The position numbers and the translations under genes are program-made. Shown here piece after piece: positions 1 through 8,576 of a stretch of 35,404 bases of DNA. The stretch covers positions 1-35,404 of the forward strand of contig NZ_JAGOMQ010000037.1 of the NCBI RefSeq assembly GCF_017993425.1. Reading direction: 5' to 3'. The notes below the pieces were generated by a model. It searched no databases and had not been told where the DNA came from. It saw nothing but the letters and a program-made list of their open reading frames with translations. Positions within the stretch are counted from its first letter, which is position 1. Each line of letters opens with the position of its first letter. This DNA is from Amaricoccus sp. (GTDB taxonomy: Bacteria > Pseudomonadota > Alphaproteobacteria > Rhodobacterales > Rhodobacteraceae).

Positions 1-185
1 GCCCGCGCGGGTGGGGGGGCGGGGAGCGGGCCGCGGACGGGCCCCGGTCCGCCGCGCGCCCTCGGCCGAAGGGCGCGCTTCCCTAAGCCCCGGGCCTGAT
101 CTAACGTGAGCGCAATGGCGCGCCGAAGGGCGCCCGCCCCAGCCTGCGCCAGGGTATCGAAAAGACGGCACTCAGGGAGAATGCA

Positions 186-674
186 ATGCCCAAGGTCAGC
201 CTCAAGGTGAACGGTCGCACCGTCAGTCGCGACGTCGAGGGACGCACGCTCTTGGTGGAGCTCCTGCGCGAGGGCCTCGGCCTCACCGGAACCCACGTCG
301 GATGCGACACGTCCCAGTGCGGCGCCTGCGTCGTCCATGTCGACGGGCTCGCCATGAAGTCCTGCACGGTCTTCGCCGTCGACCTCGAGGGCGCCGAGGT
401 GCGCACCATCGAGGGCATGGCCAACGCCGACGGCTCGCTCGGCGTCATCCAGGCCGCCTTCCAGGACAACCACGGCCTGCAATGCGGCTTCTGCACCCCC
501 GGCATGGTGATGAGCGCCGCGGCGCTGCTCGCCGACAACCCCGACCCGACCGAGAAGGAGATCCGCTCCTATCTCGAGGGCAACATCTGCCGCTGCACGG
601 GCTACCACAACATCGTCAAGTCGATCCAGGCCGCCGCCGCCGAGATGTCCGCCCGTCCCGTCGCGGCCGAATAG
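186..674 (+). CDS. coxS: CoxS-like (2Fe-2S) small subunit of a molybdenum hydroxylase
   Basis: Electron-transfer subunit of a xanthine dehydrogenase/CO dehydrogenase-family enzyme; it passes electrons from the Mo site to FAD. The 162 residues match the family length. The N-terminal plant-type ferredoxin cluster is given by C40, C45, C48 and C60 ([10 protein letters not shown]), and the second, all-helical 2Fe-2S domain by C100, C103, C135 and C137 ([14 protein letters not shown]). The ATG at 186 is preceded by a GGGAGA ribosome site; an overlapping ATG at 181 is out of frame. The large subunit follows after 64 bases and the FAD subunit after that, so this opens an S-L-M operon. The family assignment is secure; CO as substrate is doubtful (see the large subunit). 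Confidence 0.95.
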   Translation: MPKVSLKVNGRTVSRDVEGRTLLVELLREGLGLTGTHVGCDTSQCGACVVHVDGLAMKSCTVFAVDLEGAEVRTIEGMANADGSLGVIQAAFQDNHGLQCGFCTPGMVMSAAALLADNPDPTEKEIRSYLEGNICRCTGYHNIVKSIQAAAAEMSARPVAAE

Positions 675-738
675 CCCGCCGGCGCTCAGGCACGCGCCGC
701 CGGTCAAGGCGGCCGAACCAAGGATCAGGGAGACAACG

Positions 739-3117
739 ATGCCCAAAGACAGCGGGATCGGCGCGCCGACCAAGCGCCGCGAGGACGTCCGCTTCCTCAC
801 CGGCAAGGGCCGCTACACCGACGACCTCAACCGCCCCGGCCAGGCCCACGTGCATTTCCTGCGCTCCGACGTGGCGCATGGCCGGATAACGAGGCTCGAC
901 ACGACGGCCGCCGAGGGGATGCCCGGCGTGCTGAAGGTGTTCACCGCCGCCGACTTCGCCGCCGTGGGCGGCGTCCCCTGCGGCTGGCTGGTGACCGACC
1001 GCTTCGGCCAGCCGATGAAGGAGCCGAAGCACCCGGTCCTCGCCGAGGGCAAGGTCCGCCATGTCGGCGATCCGGTCGCCGCGGTGGTCGCCGAGACGCT
1101 GGCGCAGGCCCGCGACGCGGCGGAGGCGATCGAGCTCGACATCGAGGAGCTGCCGGCCGTCGTCGACATGCGCGCGGCGCTCGAGGACGGCTCCGCCCTC
1201 GTCCACGACGACGCCGGAACCAACCTCTGCTACGACTGGGGCTTCATCGAGGACAACGCCGCTGCCGTAGATGCGGCGATCAAGGCGGCGCCGCACGTCG
1301 TCACCCTCGACCTCGTCAACAACCGCCTCGTCCCCAACGCCATGGAGCCGCGCGCCGCGGTCGGCGAGTACGACGCCGCCGACGACCAGCACACGCTCTT
1401 CACCACCAGCCAGAACCCGCACGTCATCCGCCTGCTGATGGGCGCCTTCGTCCTCGGCATCCCCGAGCAGCGGCTGCGCGTCGTCGCGCCGGACGTCGGC
1501 GGCGGCTTCGGCTCGAAGATCTACCACTACGCCGAGGAGGCCTTCGTCACCTTCGCCGCCAAGGTCGTCGGCCGCCCGGTGAAGTGGACCTCGACCCGCT
1601 CCGAGGCCTTCATCTCCGACGCCCATGGCCGCGACCACGTGACGCGGATCGAGCTGGCGCTGGACGACGATGGCAGGTTCCTCGCGCTCCGCACCGACAC
1701 GCTCGCCAACATGGGCGCCTATCTCTCGACCTTCTCCACCTGCATCCCGACCTACCTGCACGGGACGCTGATGGCCGGGAACTACACCACGCCGCTCATC
1801 TACGTCCGGGTCCGCGCGGTCTTCACCAACACCGTTCCCGTCGACGCCTATCGCGGCGCCGGAAGGCCGGAGGCGACGTTCCAGATCGAGCGCGTCATCG
1901 ACAAGGCCGCGCGCGAGCTCGGGATCGACCCGGTGGAGATCCGCCGGCGCAACTTCGTCAAGCCGGACCAGTTCCCCTACCAGACGCCCGTCGCGGTGCT
2001 CTACGACACCGGCGACTACGACGCGACGATGGACGTGCTCGAGCGCATCTCGGACCGCGCCGGCTTCCCCGCCCGCCGCGCCGAGAGCAAGGCGAAGGGG
2101 AAGCTCCGCGGCTACGGCGTCGCCGCCTACATCGAGGCCTGCGGCATCGCGCCCTCCAGCCTCGTCGGCGCCCTCGGCGCCCGCGCCGGCCTCTACGAGA
2201 GCGCCACGGTCCGGGTGAACCCCACGGGGGGCGTCACCGTCCTGACCGGCAGCCACAGCCACGGCCAGGGCCACGAGACCACCTTCGCCCAGGTCGTCTC
2301 CGACATGCTCGGGATCGACGCGGCCCAGGTCGACATCGTCCACGGCGACACCGCCAAGATCCCCTTCGGCATGGGCACCTACGGCTCGCGCTCGCTCGCG
2401 GTCGGCGGCTCGGCGATCGTGAAGTCGGTCGAGAAGATCGTCGCCAAGGCGAGGAAGATCGCCGCCCACCTGCTGGAGGCCTCGCCGACCGACATCGAGT
2501 TCAAGGACGGCAAGTTCACCGTCGCCGGCACCGACCGCGCCGTCGCCTGGACCGACGTCACCCTCGCCGCCTACGTCCCGCACAAGTACCCGATCGAGGA
2601 GCTGGAGCCGGGGCTCGAGGAGACCTCCTTCTACGACCCGGCGAACTTCACCTACCCCGCCGGCGCCTATGCCTGCGAGGTCGAGGTCGACCCCGAGACC
2701 GGCAAGGTCGACGTCCTCGGCTTCGCCGCCGCGGACGACTTCGGCAACATCGTCAACCCGATGATCGTCGAGGGCCAGGTCCATGGCGGCCTCGCCCAGG
2801 GCATCGGCCAGGCGATGCTGGAGGCCGCCGCCTACGACGAGAACGGCCAGCTCCGGACCGGCTCCTACATGGACTACGCCATGCCGCGCTCGGACGACCT
2901 GCCGAGCTACAAGGTCGACCATTCCTGCGTCACCCCCTGCACCCACAACCCGCTCGGGGTGAAGGGCTGCGGCGAGGCCGGGGCCATCGGCTCGCCGCCC
3001 GCCTTCGTCAACGCCGTCCTCGACGCGCTCAACTCCGGCGGCCACAAGGTCGCCCATATCGACATGCCGCTGTCGCCGTCCCGGGTCTGGGCCGCGATTC
3101 AGGGAGGGAACGCCTGA
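739..3117 (+). CDS. coxL: CoxL-like molybdopterin-binding large subunit, form II
   Basis: Catalytic subunit (792 aa) of a Mo-containing hydroxylase of the xanthine dehydrogenase/CO dehydrogenase family. The N-terminal part has the a/b-hammerhead domain, followed by the Mo-cofactor-binding domains with GGGFGSK near residues 254-260 and the C-terminal KGCGEAG segment carrying the expected catalytic glutamate. The active-site loop at residues 370-376 reads AYRGAGR. Known form I CO dehydrogenases carry AYxCSFR with the copper-binding cysteine; this protein has no cysteine there, so it is form II. Form II operons are known to run S-L-M, as here. The stop overlaps the next start (TGATG), indicating translational coupling. 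The substrate is unknown: CO oxidation is possible but unproven, and an aldehyde or N-heterocycle is equally plausible. Confidence 0.93.
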   Translation: MPKDSGIGAPTKRREDVRFLTGKGRYTDDLNRPGQAHVHFLRSDVAHGRITRLDTTAAEGMPGVLKVFTAADFAAVGGVPCGWLVTDRFGQPMKEPKHPVLAEGKVRHVGDPVAAVVAETLAQARDAAEAIELDIEELPAVVDMRAALEDGSALVHDDAGTNLCYDWGFIEDNAAAVDAAIKAAPHVVTLDLVNNRLVPNAMEPRAAVGEYDAADDQHTLFTTSQNPHVIRLLMGAFVLGIPEQRLRVVAPDVGGGFGSKIYHYAEEAFVTFAAKVVGRPVKWTSTRSEAFISDAHGRDHVTRIELALDDDGRFLALRTDTLANMGAYLSTFSTCIPTYLHGTLMAGNYTTPLIYVRVRAVFTNTVPVDAYRGAGRPEATFQIERVIDKAARELGIDPVEIRRRNFVKPDQFPYQTPVAVLYDTGDYDATMDVLERISDRAGFPARRAESKAKGKLRGYGVAAYIEACGIAPSSLVGALGARAGLYESATVRVNPTGGVTVLTGSHSHGQGHETTFAQVVSDMLGIDAAQVDIVHGDTAKIPFGMGTYGSRSLAVGGSAIVKSVEKIVAKARKIAAHLLEASPTDIEFKDGKFTVAGTDRAVAWTDVTLAAYVPHKYPIEELEPGLEETSFYDPANFTYPAGAYACEVEVDPETGKVDVLGFAAADDFGNIVNPMIVEGQVHGGLAQGIGQAMLEAAAYDENGQLRTGSYMDYAMPRSDDLPSYKVDHSCVTPCTHNPLGVKGCGEAGAIGSPPAFVNAVLDALNSGGHKVAHIDMPLSPSRVWAAIQGGNA

Positions 3118-3905
3118 TGTACGCCTTCGAGTTCGTGAAGCCGAAGACCATCGCCGAGGCCGTGGCGGCGCTCGCGGCCGAGGACGCCCAGGCCCTCGGC
3201 GGCGGCCAGACCCTGATCCCGACCCTGAAGCAGCGGCTGGCGAGCCCCGCCGTGCTGGTCAGCCTCGGCGGCATCCCGGAGATGCGCTTCGTCCGCGCCG
3301 AGGGCGGGCGGCTCCGCATCGGCGGCGGCACGCCCCACGCCGTCGTCGCCCGCGAGGCGCGCAAGGCCTACCCGGCGCTGGCCGAGCTCGCCGGCCTGAT
3401 CGGCGACCCGGCCGTGCGCAACCGCGGCACCATCGGCGGCAGCCTCGCCAACAACGACCCCTCGGCCTGCTACCCCTCCGCGGCGCTGGCCTCGGGCGCG
3501 ACCATCGTCACCAACGCCCGCGAGATCGCCGCGGACGACTTCTTCCAGGGCCTGTTCACCACCGCGCTCGAGCCCGGGGAGATCATCACCGCCGTCGACT
3601 TCCCGGTCCCGCAGCGCGCGGCCTACCGGAAGTTCATCCAGCCCGCCTCGCGCTTCCCGCTGGTCGCGGTCTTCGTCGCGCAGGGCGCGGACGGCGTGCG
3701 GGTCGCGGTCACCGGCGCCTCCGAGAGCGGCGTCTTCCGCTGGACCGAGGCCGAGGCGGCGCTGGGCGGCGACTTCACCGCCGACGCGGTCAAGGGCCTG
3801 AAGGCGAGCGCCGACGGCCTGATCGGCGACCTGCATGGCACGCCGGAATACCGCGCCCACCTGATCGGCGTCATGACCGCCCGCGCCGTCGCCGCCGCGG
3901 CCTGA
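3117..3905 (+). CDS. coxM: CoxM-like FAD-binding medium subunit
   Basis: FAD subunit (262 aa) that takes electrons from the small subunit and delivers them to an acceptor. Both flavin-binding motifs of the family are visible: GGGQT at residues 28-32 and RGTIGGSLAN at 103-112. The C-terminal CO dehydrogenase flavoprotein domain occupies roughly residues 160-260. Its ATG shares one base with the stop of the large subunit. It is the last gene of the operon: no coxD, coxE, coxF or coxG accessory gene follows, so cofactor insertion factors must be encoded elsewhere. The length is typical. Confidence 0.94.
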   Translation: MYAFEFVKPKTIAEAVAALAAEDAQALGGGQTLIPTLKQRLASPAVLVSLGGIPEMRFVRAEGGRLRIGGGTPHAVVAREARKAYPALAELAGLIGDPAVRNRGTIGGSLANNDPSACYPSAALASGATIVTNAREIAADDFFQGLFTTALEPGEIITAVDFPVPQRAAYRKFIQPASRFPLVAVFVAQGADGVRVAVTGASESGVFRWTEAEAALGGDFTADAVKGLKASADGLIGDLHGTPEYRAHLIGVMTARAVAAAA

Positions 3906-3916
3906 CCCCGCGACCC

Positions 3917-3942
3917 GCCACGGCCCCTTCCCGGGCCGTGGC
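3917..3942 (+). terminator. GC hairpin after the cox operon
   Basis: A perfect 10-base inverted repeat (3917-3926 with 3933-3942, six-base loop) lies 12 bases after the coxM stop. There is no T tract, so factor-independent termination is an inference; it may instead act as an mRNA 3'-end stabiliser. Confidence 0.5.
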
Positions 3943-4280
3943 GCCTTCCCGCCGCCTCGCCTCGGCGACCGTCTTCGCCGCGCCGGCCCGGCCCGCACCC
4001 GGACCGCCCATGGCCCCTGCCCCCCGGGGCCGCGGCCGCTTTCCCGGCGGACCTCGCCTCGGCGACCGCCTTCGCCGCGCCGGCCCGGCCCGCACACCCG
4101 GACCGCCCATGGCCCCTGCCCCGGGGGCCGCGGCCGCTTTCCCGGCGGACCTTGCCTCGGCGAACGCCTTCGCCGCCCGCACACGCCGGACCATCCGTGG
4201 CCCCCGGGGCCGCAGCCGCTTCGCCGCGCCCGACCCGGCCCGCACACGACGGGCCGGCCGCGGCGCCTGCTCCGGCGTCG
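3938..4280. repeat. About 3.3 degenerate tandem copies of a 97-98 bp GC-rich unit
   Basis: The 582 bases between coxM and the receiver gene hold no convincing gene. Most of the stretch is a tandem repeat. The segment CCTCGCCTCGGCGACC starts at 3955, recurs at 4052, and appears diverged at 4150, giving periods of 97 and 98. Each unit also carries a GGCCGCGGCCGC block, clear at 4028 and 4126, and a GGACCGCCCATGGCCCCTGC block. The first two units agree closely over much of their length; the third and fourth are decayed. Open frames running through it follow from base composition. The function is unknown; slipped replication is the likely origin. Confidence 0.85.
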
Positions 4281-4418
4281 TGGCGGCTTCCCCGCCGCCT
4301 CGCCTCGCGGGCGCGCCGTCACAGCGCCGACCCGTGCGCAGGCCGCGCCCCGACCTTCACCGCTCCGCGGCGGCCGGGCGCCGGATCGTCCACGCCCCCG
4401 CCCCGCGCGCGCACCCCC

Positions 4419-4433
4419 TTAACCTTCCGTTAG
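4419..4433 (+). promoter_or_regulatory. Possible CtrA-type box
   Basis: TTAA-N7-TTAG lies 69 bases upstream of the receiver-domain gene. It matches the known CtrA consensus TTAA-N7-TTAA at seven of eight positions, and the first half continues as TTAACC. It stands out in otherwise almost AT-free DNA. Binding by CtrA is an inference. Confidence 0.4.
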
Positions 4434-4487
4434 CCAAGCCGCCGCACAACTCGGGAGGTTTGACCATCCCGCAGGAGCGCCCGGCCC

Positions 4488-5207
4488 ATGTCGTTCACCG
4501 AATCGGACATCCAGTCCCGGCTCCAGGCGGGCTTCCGCCGCCAGTGCCTGTTCGCCGTCACCATCCTCCTCGTCGAGGACAGCCGCTCCGCCTCCGAGGC
4601 GATCCGGCTGATGGCCGCCGAGAGCGGCGCCCGGGTGCGGCGCGCCGACAGCCTGCACGCCGCCGCCCGCCACCTCGCGATCTACCGCCCCGCCGTCACC
4701 GTCATCGACCTCGGCCTGCCCGACGGCGACGGCATGGCGCTGGTGCGCCAGCTCGCCGGCGCCACCCCGCCCTATGGCGGCATCGTCGCGATGAGCGGCC
4801 GCGACCGCGCCGAATGGCGCGGCGAGGCGCTGATGGCCGGCGCGACCGCCTGCCTCGAGAAGCCGATCCCCTCGCTCGCCTATTTCCAGGACGTCATCCT
4901 CGGCGTGCTGCCGGACGCCGCCGCCCGCCGCCGCGACGACCGCGACATCGCGGTCGCCGGCCGCGCCTCGGTGCAGGCCGCCTTCGTCGAGGATCTGAAA
5001 CGCGCGCGCAGCCTCCTCGTCGACGCCGCCGTCGCCCGCGACGCCGAGACGGTCGCCTATTGCGCGCAGTTCCTCTCCTCCTGCGCCGAGATGCTCGGCG
5101 ACGCGCCGCTCGCCGCGGCCGCCGCCCGCCCCCGCGACGGCGGCGGCCTCCTCGCCTGCATCACCGCCCGCCTCGAGGACGCCGCCCGCCAGGTCGACGT
5201 GGCCTGA
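4488..5207 (+). CDS. Response-regulator receiver protein with degenerate HPt-like C-terminus
   Basis: The protein has 239 residues. Residues 24-138 form a CheY-like receiver domain: acidic pair E30/D31, phosphoacceptor D74 in VIDLGLPDGDG, S103 and K125 in EKP. All catalytic positions are present, so phosphorylation is likely. Residues 163-237 are predicted helical and align in pattern with a histidine phosphotransfer domain, but the segment corresponding to AHxLKGS reads AQFLSSC, with Q194 where the phospho-histidine would be. There is no DNA-binding output domain. The ATG follows GGAGCGCCC. A possible CtrA box lies upstream. It probably acts as a phosphate sink or adaptor in a phosphorelay; the partner kinase is not in the window. 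Confidence 0.85.
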   Translation: MSFTESDIQSRLQAGFRRQCLFAVTILLVEDSRSASEAIRLMAAESGARVRRADSLHAAARHLAIYRPAVTVIDLGLPDGDGMALVRQLAGATPPYGGIVAMSGRDRAEWRGEALMAGATACLEKPIPSLAYFQDVILGVLPDAAARRRDDRDIAVAGRASVQAAFVEDLKRARSLLVDAAVARDAETVAYCAQFLSSCAEMLGDAPLAAAAARPRDGGGLLACITARLEDAARQVDVA

Positions 5208-5237
5208 CGGCCCCCGGCGCGACCGGGACCTTCCCGC

Positions 5238-5774
5238 CTACTCCGCCAGCGCCGCCTCGATCGCGCCCGTCAGCTCCGGCGATTCCGGCTCGACCGTCGC
5301 CGGGAACGCGCCGGCGATCCGGCCCGACCCGTCGATCAGGACCTTGTAGAAGTTCCAGGTCGGCGCCACGCCCTGCGCCGCCGCCCAGCGATAGAACGGG
5401 TGCGCGTCCTCGCCGGTCACGTCGGTGATCGCCGCGATCGGGAAGTCGATGGCGAAGTTCACCTCGCAGAACTCCTTCACCGCCGCGTTGGCGCCGAGCT
5501 CCTGCCGGAAGCTGTCGGACGGCACCCCGACCACCGTCAGCCCCGCGGCGCGATAGCGGTCCTGCAAGGCCTGCAACCCGTCGAACTGGTCGACGAAGCC
5601 GCAGCGCGAGGCGGTGTTCACCACCAGCACCGGACGCCCGGCGAGCTCGCCGAGCACGATCGGCCGCCCGTCGATGCCGTCGAAGCGGAACGCGCCCGCC
5701 ACGCCCGCGTCGCTCCCCGCCGCGACGGCATGGGCGCCGGCCAGAAGAAACGCGATCGTCGTGAGCCTCGGCAT
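5238..5774 (-). CDS. Exported glutathione peroxidase-family protein
   Basis: Thiol peroxidase of the glutathione peroxidase family (178 aa), reducing hydroperoxides. An N-terminal hydrophobic segment ending in AVAAGS predicts export to the periplasm. The active-site cysteine is C58 in NTASRCGF, and the WNF motif (W140, N141) is intact. The glutamine of the usual catalytic tetrad (NQF) is replaced: the segment reads PSDSF, with S88. I recall a similar DxF-type variant in other alphaproteobacteria, so it may define a subfamily rather than a dead enzyme. The ATG at 5774 is preferred over an upstream TTG because GGGAGGG lies seven bases before it. It is convergent with the receiver gene and divergent from the VPLPA-CTERM genes. 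Confidence 0.9.
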   Translation of the reverse strand: MPRLTTIAFLLAGAHAVAAGSDAGVAGAFRFDGIDGRPIVLGELAGRPVLVVNTASRCGFVDQFDGLQALQDRYRAAGLTVVGVPSDSFRQELGANAAVKEFCEVNFAIDFPIAAITDVTGEDAHPFYRWAAAQGVAPTWNFYKVLIDGSGRIAGAFPATVEPESPELTGAIEAALAE

Positions 5775-5897
5775 CCGCAAGCCCTCCCTGCGACGCCCCG
5801 ATGCTAGCGCATCGGCCCGGCCCTGTCGCGGGGCCTCGCAACGCCCTTGACGGAATCGGACGCTTCGGCGAGGCTAAAAAGAACAAAGGGGGGGTGA

Positions 5898-6461
5898 ATG
5901 TTCCGGACAATTCTTGTCGCCGCGGCCGTCGTGGTCGCGACCGTCGCATCCGCCGGCGCGGCGCCGCTCGCCTGGCGCATCGCCGGGACCGGCGCGGGCA
6001 CGCTCGACGGCGCCGACTGGTCCGGCCGCTTCGCCTTCACGATCCACGGCGACAGCGCCAACCATGTCGACGAGTTCGGCGTGAACGTCGTCTCGCCCCT
6101 CGACAGCGTCGCCCTCCGCATCGCCGGCGTCGGCACGGCCGTCCTGCAGCCCGTGACCTCCCTCGGCTACAACGACCACGAGGGCGTCGTCTTCCTCGGG
6201 CGCGTCGGCGACACGGACCTGTTCAATTTCGACGTCGATGCGCCGATCGACCTCGCCCGCCACTTCGCGCCGGTGATCGGCCGCCACGTCTACGCGCTGA
6301 ACCAGTTCCTCGACGTGCCGACCTCGCTCGGCGCGCTCACCTTCGACACGTCCTCCGACGTGGCCTTCTCCGCGGTCCCGCTTCCGGCGGCCGCGCCGCT
6401 GCTCGTCGTCGCCCTCGCGGGCGCCGGCCTACTCGCGGGGGTCAGGCGCCGCGCCGCCTGA
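5898..6461 (+). CDS. VPLPA-CTERM sorting-domain protein (first of a tandem pair)
   Basis: Secreted protein of 187 aa with no recognised catalytic domain. It has an N-terminal signal peptide (residues 1-22, ending SAGAAP), a central beta-rich region, and at the C-terminus the VPLPA signature (160-164), a hydrophobic stretch and the basic end RRRAA. This is the VPLPA-CTERM architecture recognised by exosortases (XrtD type) for surface or exopolysaccharide-associated delivery. A run of G residues just upstream serves as ribosome site. The next gene is a clear paralogue. No exosortase gene is visible in the window. Confidence 0.85.
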   Translation: MFRTILVAAAVVVATVASAGAAPLAWRIAGTGAGTLDGADWSGRFAFTIHGDSANHVDEFGVNVVSPLDSVALRIAGVGTAVLQPVTSLGYNDHEGVVFLGRVGDTDLFNFDVDAPIDLARHFAPVIGRHVYALNQFLDVPTSLGALTFDTSSDVAFSAVPLPAAAPLLVVALAGAGLLAGVRRRAA

Positions 6462-6520
6462 CCTGCCCGCTTCTCGCCAGAACGGCCCTTCCCACCCAGT
6501 CTCACGGGAGGCCTCTGGCC

Positions 6521-7087
6521 ATGCGTCGTCTTGCCTTGTTCCTGCTCGCCCTCACCCTCGCCGCGCCGGCCTCGGCCGCGACCATGACCTGGCGCATTTC
6601 CGGCCACGGCGCCGGCACGCTCGACGGCGACGCCTTCGACGCGCCCTTCGCGCTCGTGCTGCGCGGCGACACCGGCGCCTACAGCAACGGGCGCCTCAAG
6701 GTCGTCTCGCCGCTCGACCGGGCGGAGCTGCGCATCGACGGGATCGGCGCCGCCGAGATCGCCGTCCCGACCCGCCTCGGCTTCAATCCGGGCAACCGCG
6801 TGGTGTTCTTCGCCCACGAGCGCGGACAGGACCTCTTCGACTTCTTCGTCGACCAGTCGCTGCGGCTGAACACGAAGCTCGGGCCGATCGCCGGCTTCGG
6901 CGTCTTCGCCCTCGACCAGTTCGACGTCCCCACCTCGCTCGGCCGGGCGACCTTCGAGAGCGCCACGAACGTGCAGTTCTCCGCCGTCCCGCTCCCTGCC
7001 GCCGCGCCGCTCCTCCTCGGCGGCGTCGCCGGCCTCGGCTTCCTCGCGCGCCGCCGCAGGGCGCCGGGCGTCGCCGCCGCGGGTTAA
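6521..7087 (+). CDS. VPLPA-CTERM sorting-domain protein (second of a tandem pair)
   Basis: This 188-aa paralogue of the preceding gene is collinear with it throughout: shared landmarks are WRI.G.GAGTLDG, VVSPLD, the LFDF/LFNF segment, DVPTSLG and FSAVPLPAAAPLL. It has a signal peptide ending in ASAAT, VPLPA at 156-160, a hydrophobic stretch and RRRR. Unlike its neighbour it carries about eight extra residues (APGVAAAG) after the basic cluster. The ATG at 6521 follows an ACGGGAGG site; the 59-base gap suggests one transcript. A local duplication is the simplest origin. Confidence 0.85.
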   Translation: MRRLALFLLALTLAAPASAATMTWRISGHGAGTLDGDAFDAPFALVLRGDTGAYSNGRLKVVSPLDRAELRIDGIGAAEIAVPTRLGFNPGNRVVFFAHERGQDLFDFFVDQSLRLNTKLGPIAGFGVFALDQFDVPTSLGRATFESATNVQFSAVPLPAAAPLLLGGVAGLGFLARRRRAPGVAAAG

Positions 7088-7114
7088 CGCATCCCGAAAA
7101 AGTGGCAAGCCGGA

Positions 7115-7166
7115 TTCCAGCCGGATTCCAGCCTCGTTCCAGCCACGATTTTTCCAGCCATTCCAG
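7115..7166. repeat. Short iterated TTCCAGCC motif
   Basis: TTCCAGCC occurs at 7115, 7126, 7137 and 7152, with a partial copy (TTCCAG) at 7161. The first three are spaced exactly 11 bases apart, about one helical turn. They lie in the 107-base convergent gap between the second VPLPA-CTERM gene and purB. The role is unknown. Confidence 0.6.
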
Positions 7167-7194
7167 AAGGATGGCCACCTGCGCGGGGCGCGCG

Positions 7195-8499
7195 TCACGC
7201 CGCCCCGAACACCCTGGCGAAGATCGTGTCGACGTGCCGCGTGTGGTGCCCGAGGTCGAACAGCGCCGCGATCTCCTCGGCCGAAAGCGCGGCCCGCACC
7301 TCGGGGTCGGCGAGCAACTCCTCCTGGAAATCCTTGCCTTGCTCCCAGACCTTCATGGCGTTCCGCTGCACCAGCGCGTAGCTGTCCTCGCGGCTTACCC
7401 CCTTCTGCGTCAGCGCGAGAAGCACGCGCTGCGAATGAACGAGACCGCGGAACTTGTTCATATTGTTCAGCATCGTCTCCGGATACACCACCAGCCGGTC
7501 GATCAGCCCCGTCAGCCGCGCCAGCGCGAAGTCCAGCGTCACCGTCGCATCCGGCCCGATCACCCGCTCCACCGACGAGTGCGAGATGTCCCGCTCATGC
7601 CACAACGCGACATTCTCCATCGCCGGCACGACCGCCATCCGCACCAGCCGCGCCAACCCCGTCAGGTTCTCGCTCAGCACCGGGTTGCGCTTGTGCGGCA
7701 TCGCGCTCGAGCCCTTCTGCCCGGGCGAGAAATACTCTTCCGCCTCAAGCACTTCCGTGCGCTGCAAGTGCCGCACCTCGATCGCCAGCCGCTCGATCGA
7801 CGAGGCGATCACCCCGAGCACCGCGAAGAACATCGCGTGTCGGTCGCGCGGAATGACCTGCGTCGAGACCGGCTCGACCGAAAGCCCCATCTTCTCCGCC
7901 ACATGCGCCTCGACGCGCGGGTCGACGTTCGCAAACGTCCCCACCGCCCCCGAGATCGCACAGACCGCCACCTCCGCCCGCGCCGCCTTGAGCCGCTCCC
8001 GGCCGCGCGCGAACTCCGCATAGGCCTGCGCCAGCTTCAGCCCGAACGTCGTCGGCTCCGCATGGATGCCATGGCTCCGCCCGATGGTCACGGTGTCCTT
8101 GTGCTCGAAGGCGCGCCTTTTCAACGCCTTGAGGAGCGCGTCGAGATCCGCGAGCAGGATGTCCGCGGCCCGCGCCAGCTGCACCCCGAGGCAGGTGTCG
8201 AGCACGTCCGACGAGGTCATCCCCTGATGCACGAACCGCGCCTCGTCGCCGACATGCTCGGCGAGATGCGTCAGGAAGGCGATCACGTCATGCCTGGTCA
8301 CCGCCTCGATCTCGTCGATGCGGCCGACGTCGAACTCGACGTCCCGAGCCTTCCAAACCGCCTCCGCGGCCGCCTTCGGGATCACCCCGAGCGCCGCCTG
8401 CGCGTCCGCCGCATGGGCCTCGATCTCGAACCAGATGCGAAACCGCGTCTCCGGCGACCAGATCGCCACCATCTCGGGGCGGGAATAGCGCGGGATCAT
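7195..8499 (-). CDS. purB: Adenylosuccinate lyase
   Basis: Catalyses two steps of purine synthesis: cleavage of SAICAR to AICAR and of adenylosuccinate to AMP. The 434 residues match the usual bacterial length. The fumarase/aspartase signature GSSAMPHKRNP is present, as are TSSDVLDT and the GRSHGIHAEPT segment. The frame stays open upstream to 8562, but the ATG at 8499 is chosen because it begins the conserved MIPRYSRPEM start and has GGAGG just before it. It is transcribed divergently from the DUF6314-like gene. Confidence 0.97.
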   Translation of the reverse strand: MIPRYSRPEMVAIWSPETRFRIWFEIEAHAADAQAALGVIPKAAAEAVWKARDVEFDVGRIDEIEAVTRHDVIAFLTHLAEHVGDEARFVHQGMTSSDVLDTCLGVQLARAADILLADLDALLKALKRRAFEHKDTVTIGRSHGIHAEPTTFGLKLAQAYAEFARGRERLKAARAEVAVCAISGAVGTFANVDPRVEAHVAEKMGLSVEPVSTQVIPRDRHAMFFAVLGVIASSIERLAIEVRHLQRTEVLEAEEYFSPGQKGSSAMPHKRNPVLSENLTGLARLVRMAVVPAMENVALWHERDISHSSVERVIGPDATVTLDFALARLTGLIDRLVVYPETMLNNMNKFRGLVHSQRVLLALTQKGVSREDSYALVQRNAMKVWEQGKDFQEELLADPEVRAALSAEEIAALFDLGHHTRHVDTIFARVFGAA

Positions 8500-8576
8500 G
8501 GCGGCCTCCGGACGCTTTGAGGGGGAGCGGGCCGTCTGATAGACTGCGCGCGCGCGGCTCACAAGCGAGGAACGGG

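Noticed and set aside
1-185. Hairpin near 33-53 and repeated CCGAAGGGCGC (65 and 124) as a cox regulatory region
   Set aside because: GC-rich symmetry is expected by chance here; no recognisable promoter or operator could be defended.
616-3057. 813-codon open frame antisense to coxL
   Set aside because: It lies wholly opposite a well-conserved gene; its low-complexity Val/Gly/Asp/Arg composition is what very GC-rich coding DNA gives on the complementary strand.
1584-3905. 773-codon plus-strand frame across coxL and coxM
   Set aside because: Its first part is an Arg/Pro-rich shifted reading of coxL; only the coxM part at the end is real, and coxM has its own coupled ATG.
3938-5428. Long plus-strand frame through the tandem repeat into the receiver gene
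   Set aside because: Arg/Pro-rich, runs out of frame with the receiver protein, and follows the repeat units rather than any family.
5847-5880. Promoter TTGACG ... CTAAAA before the first VPLPA-CTERM gene
   Set aside because: The best -10-like hexamer is 20-22 bases away, outside the usual spacing; too weak to list.
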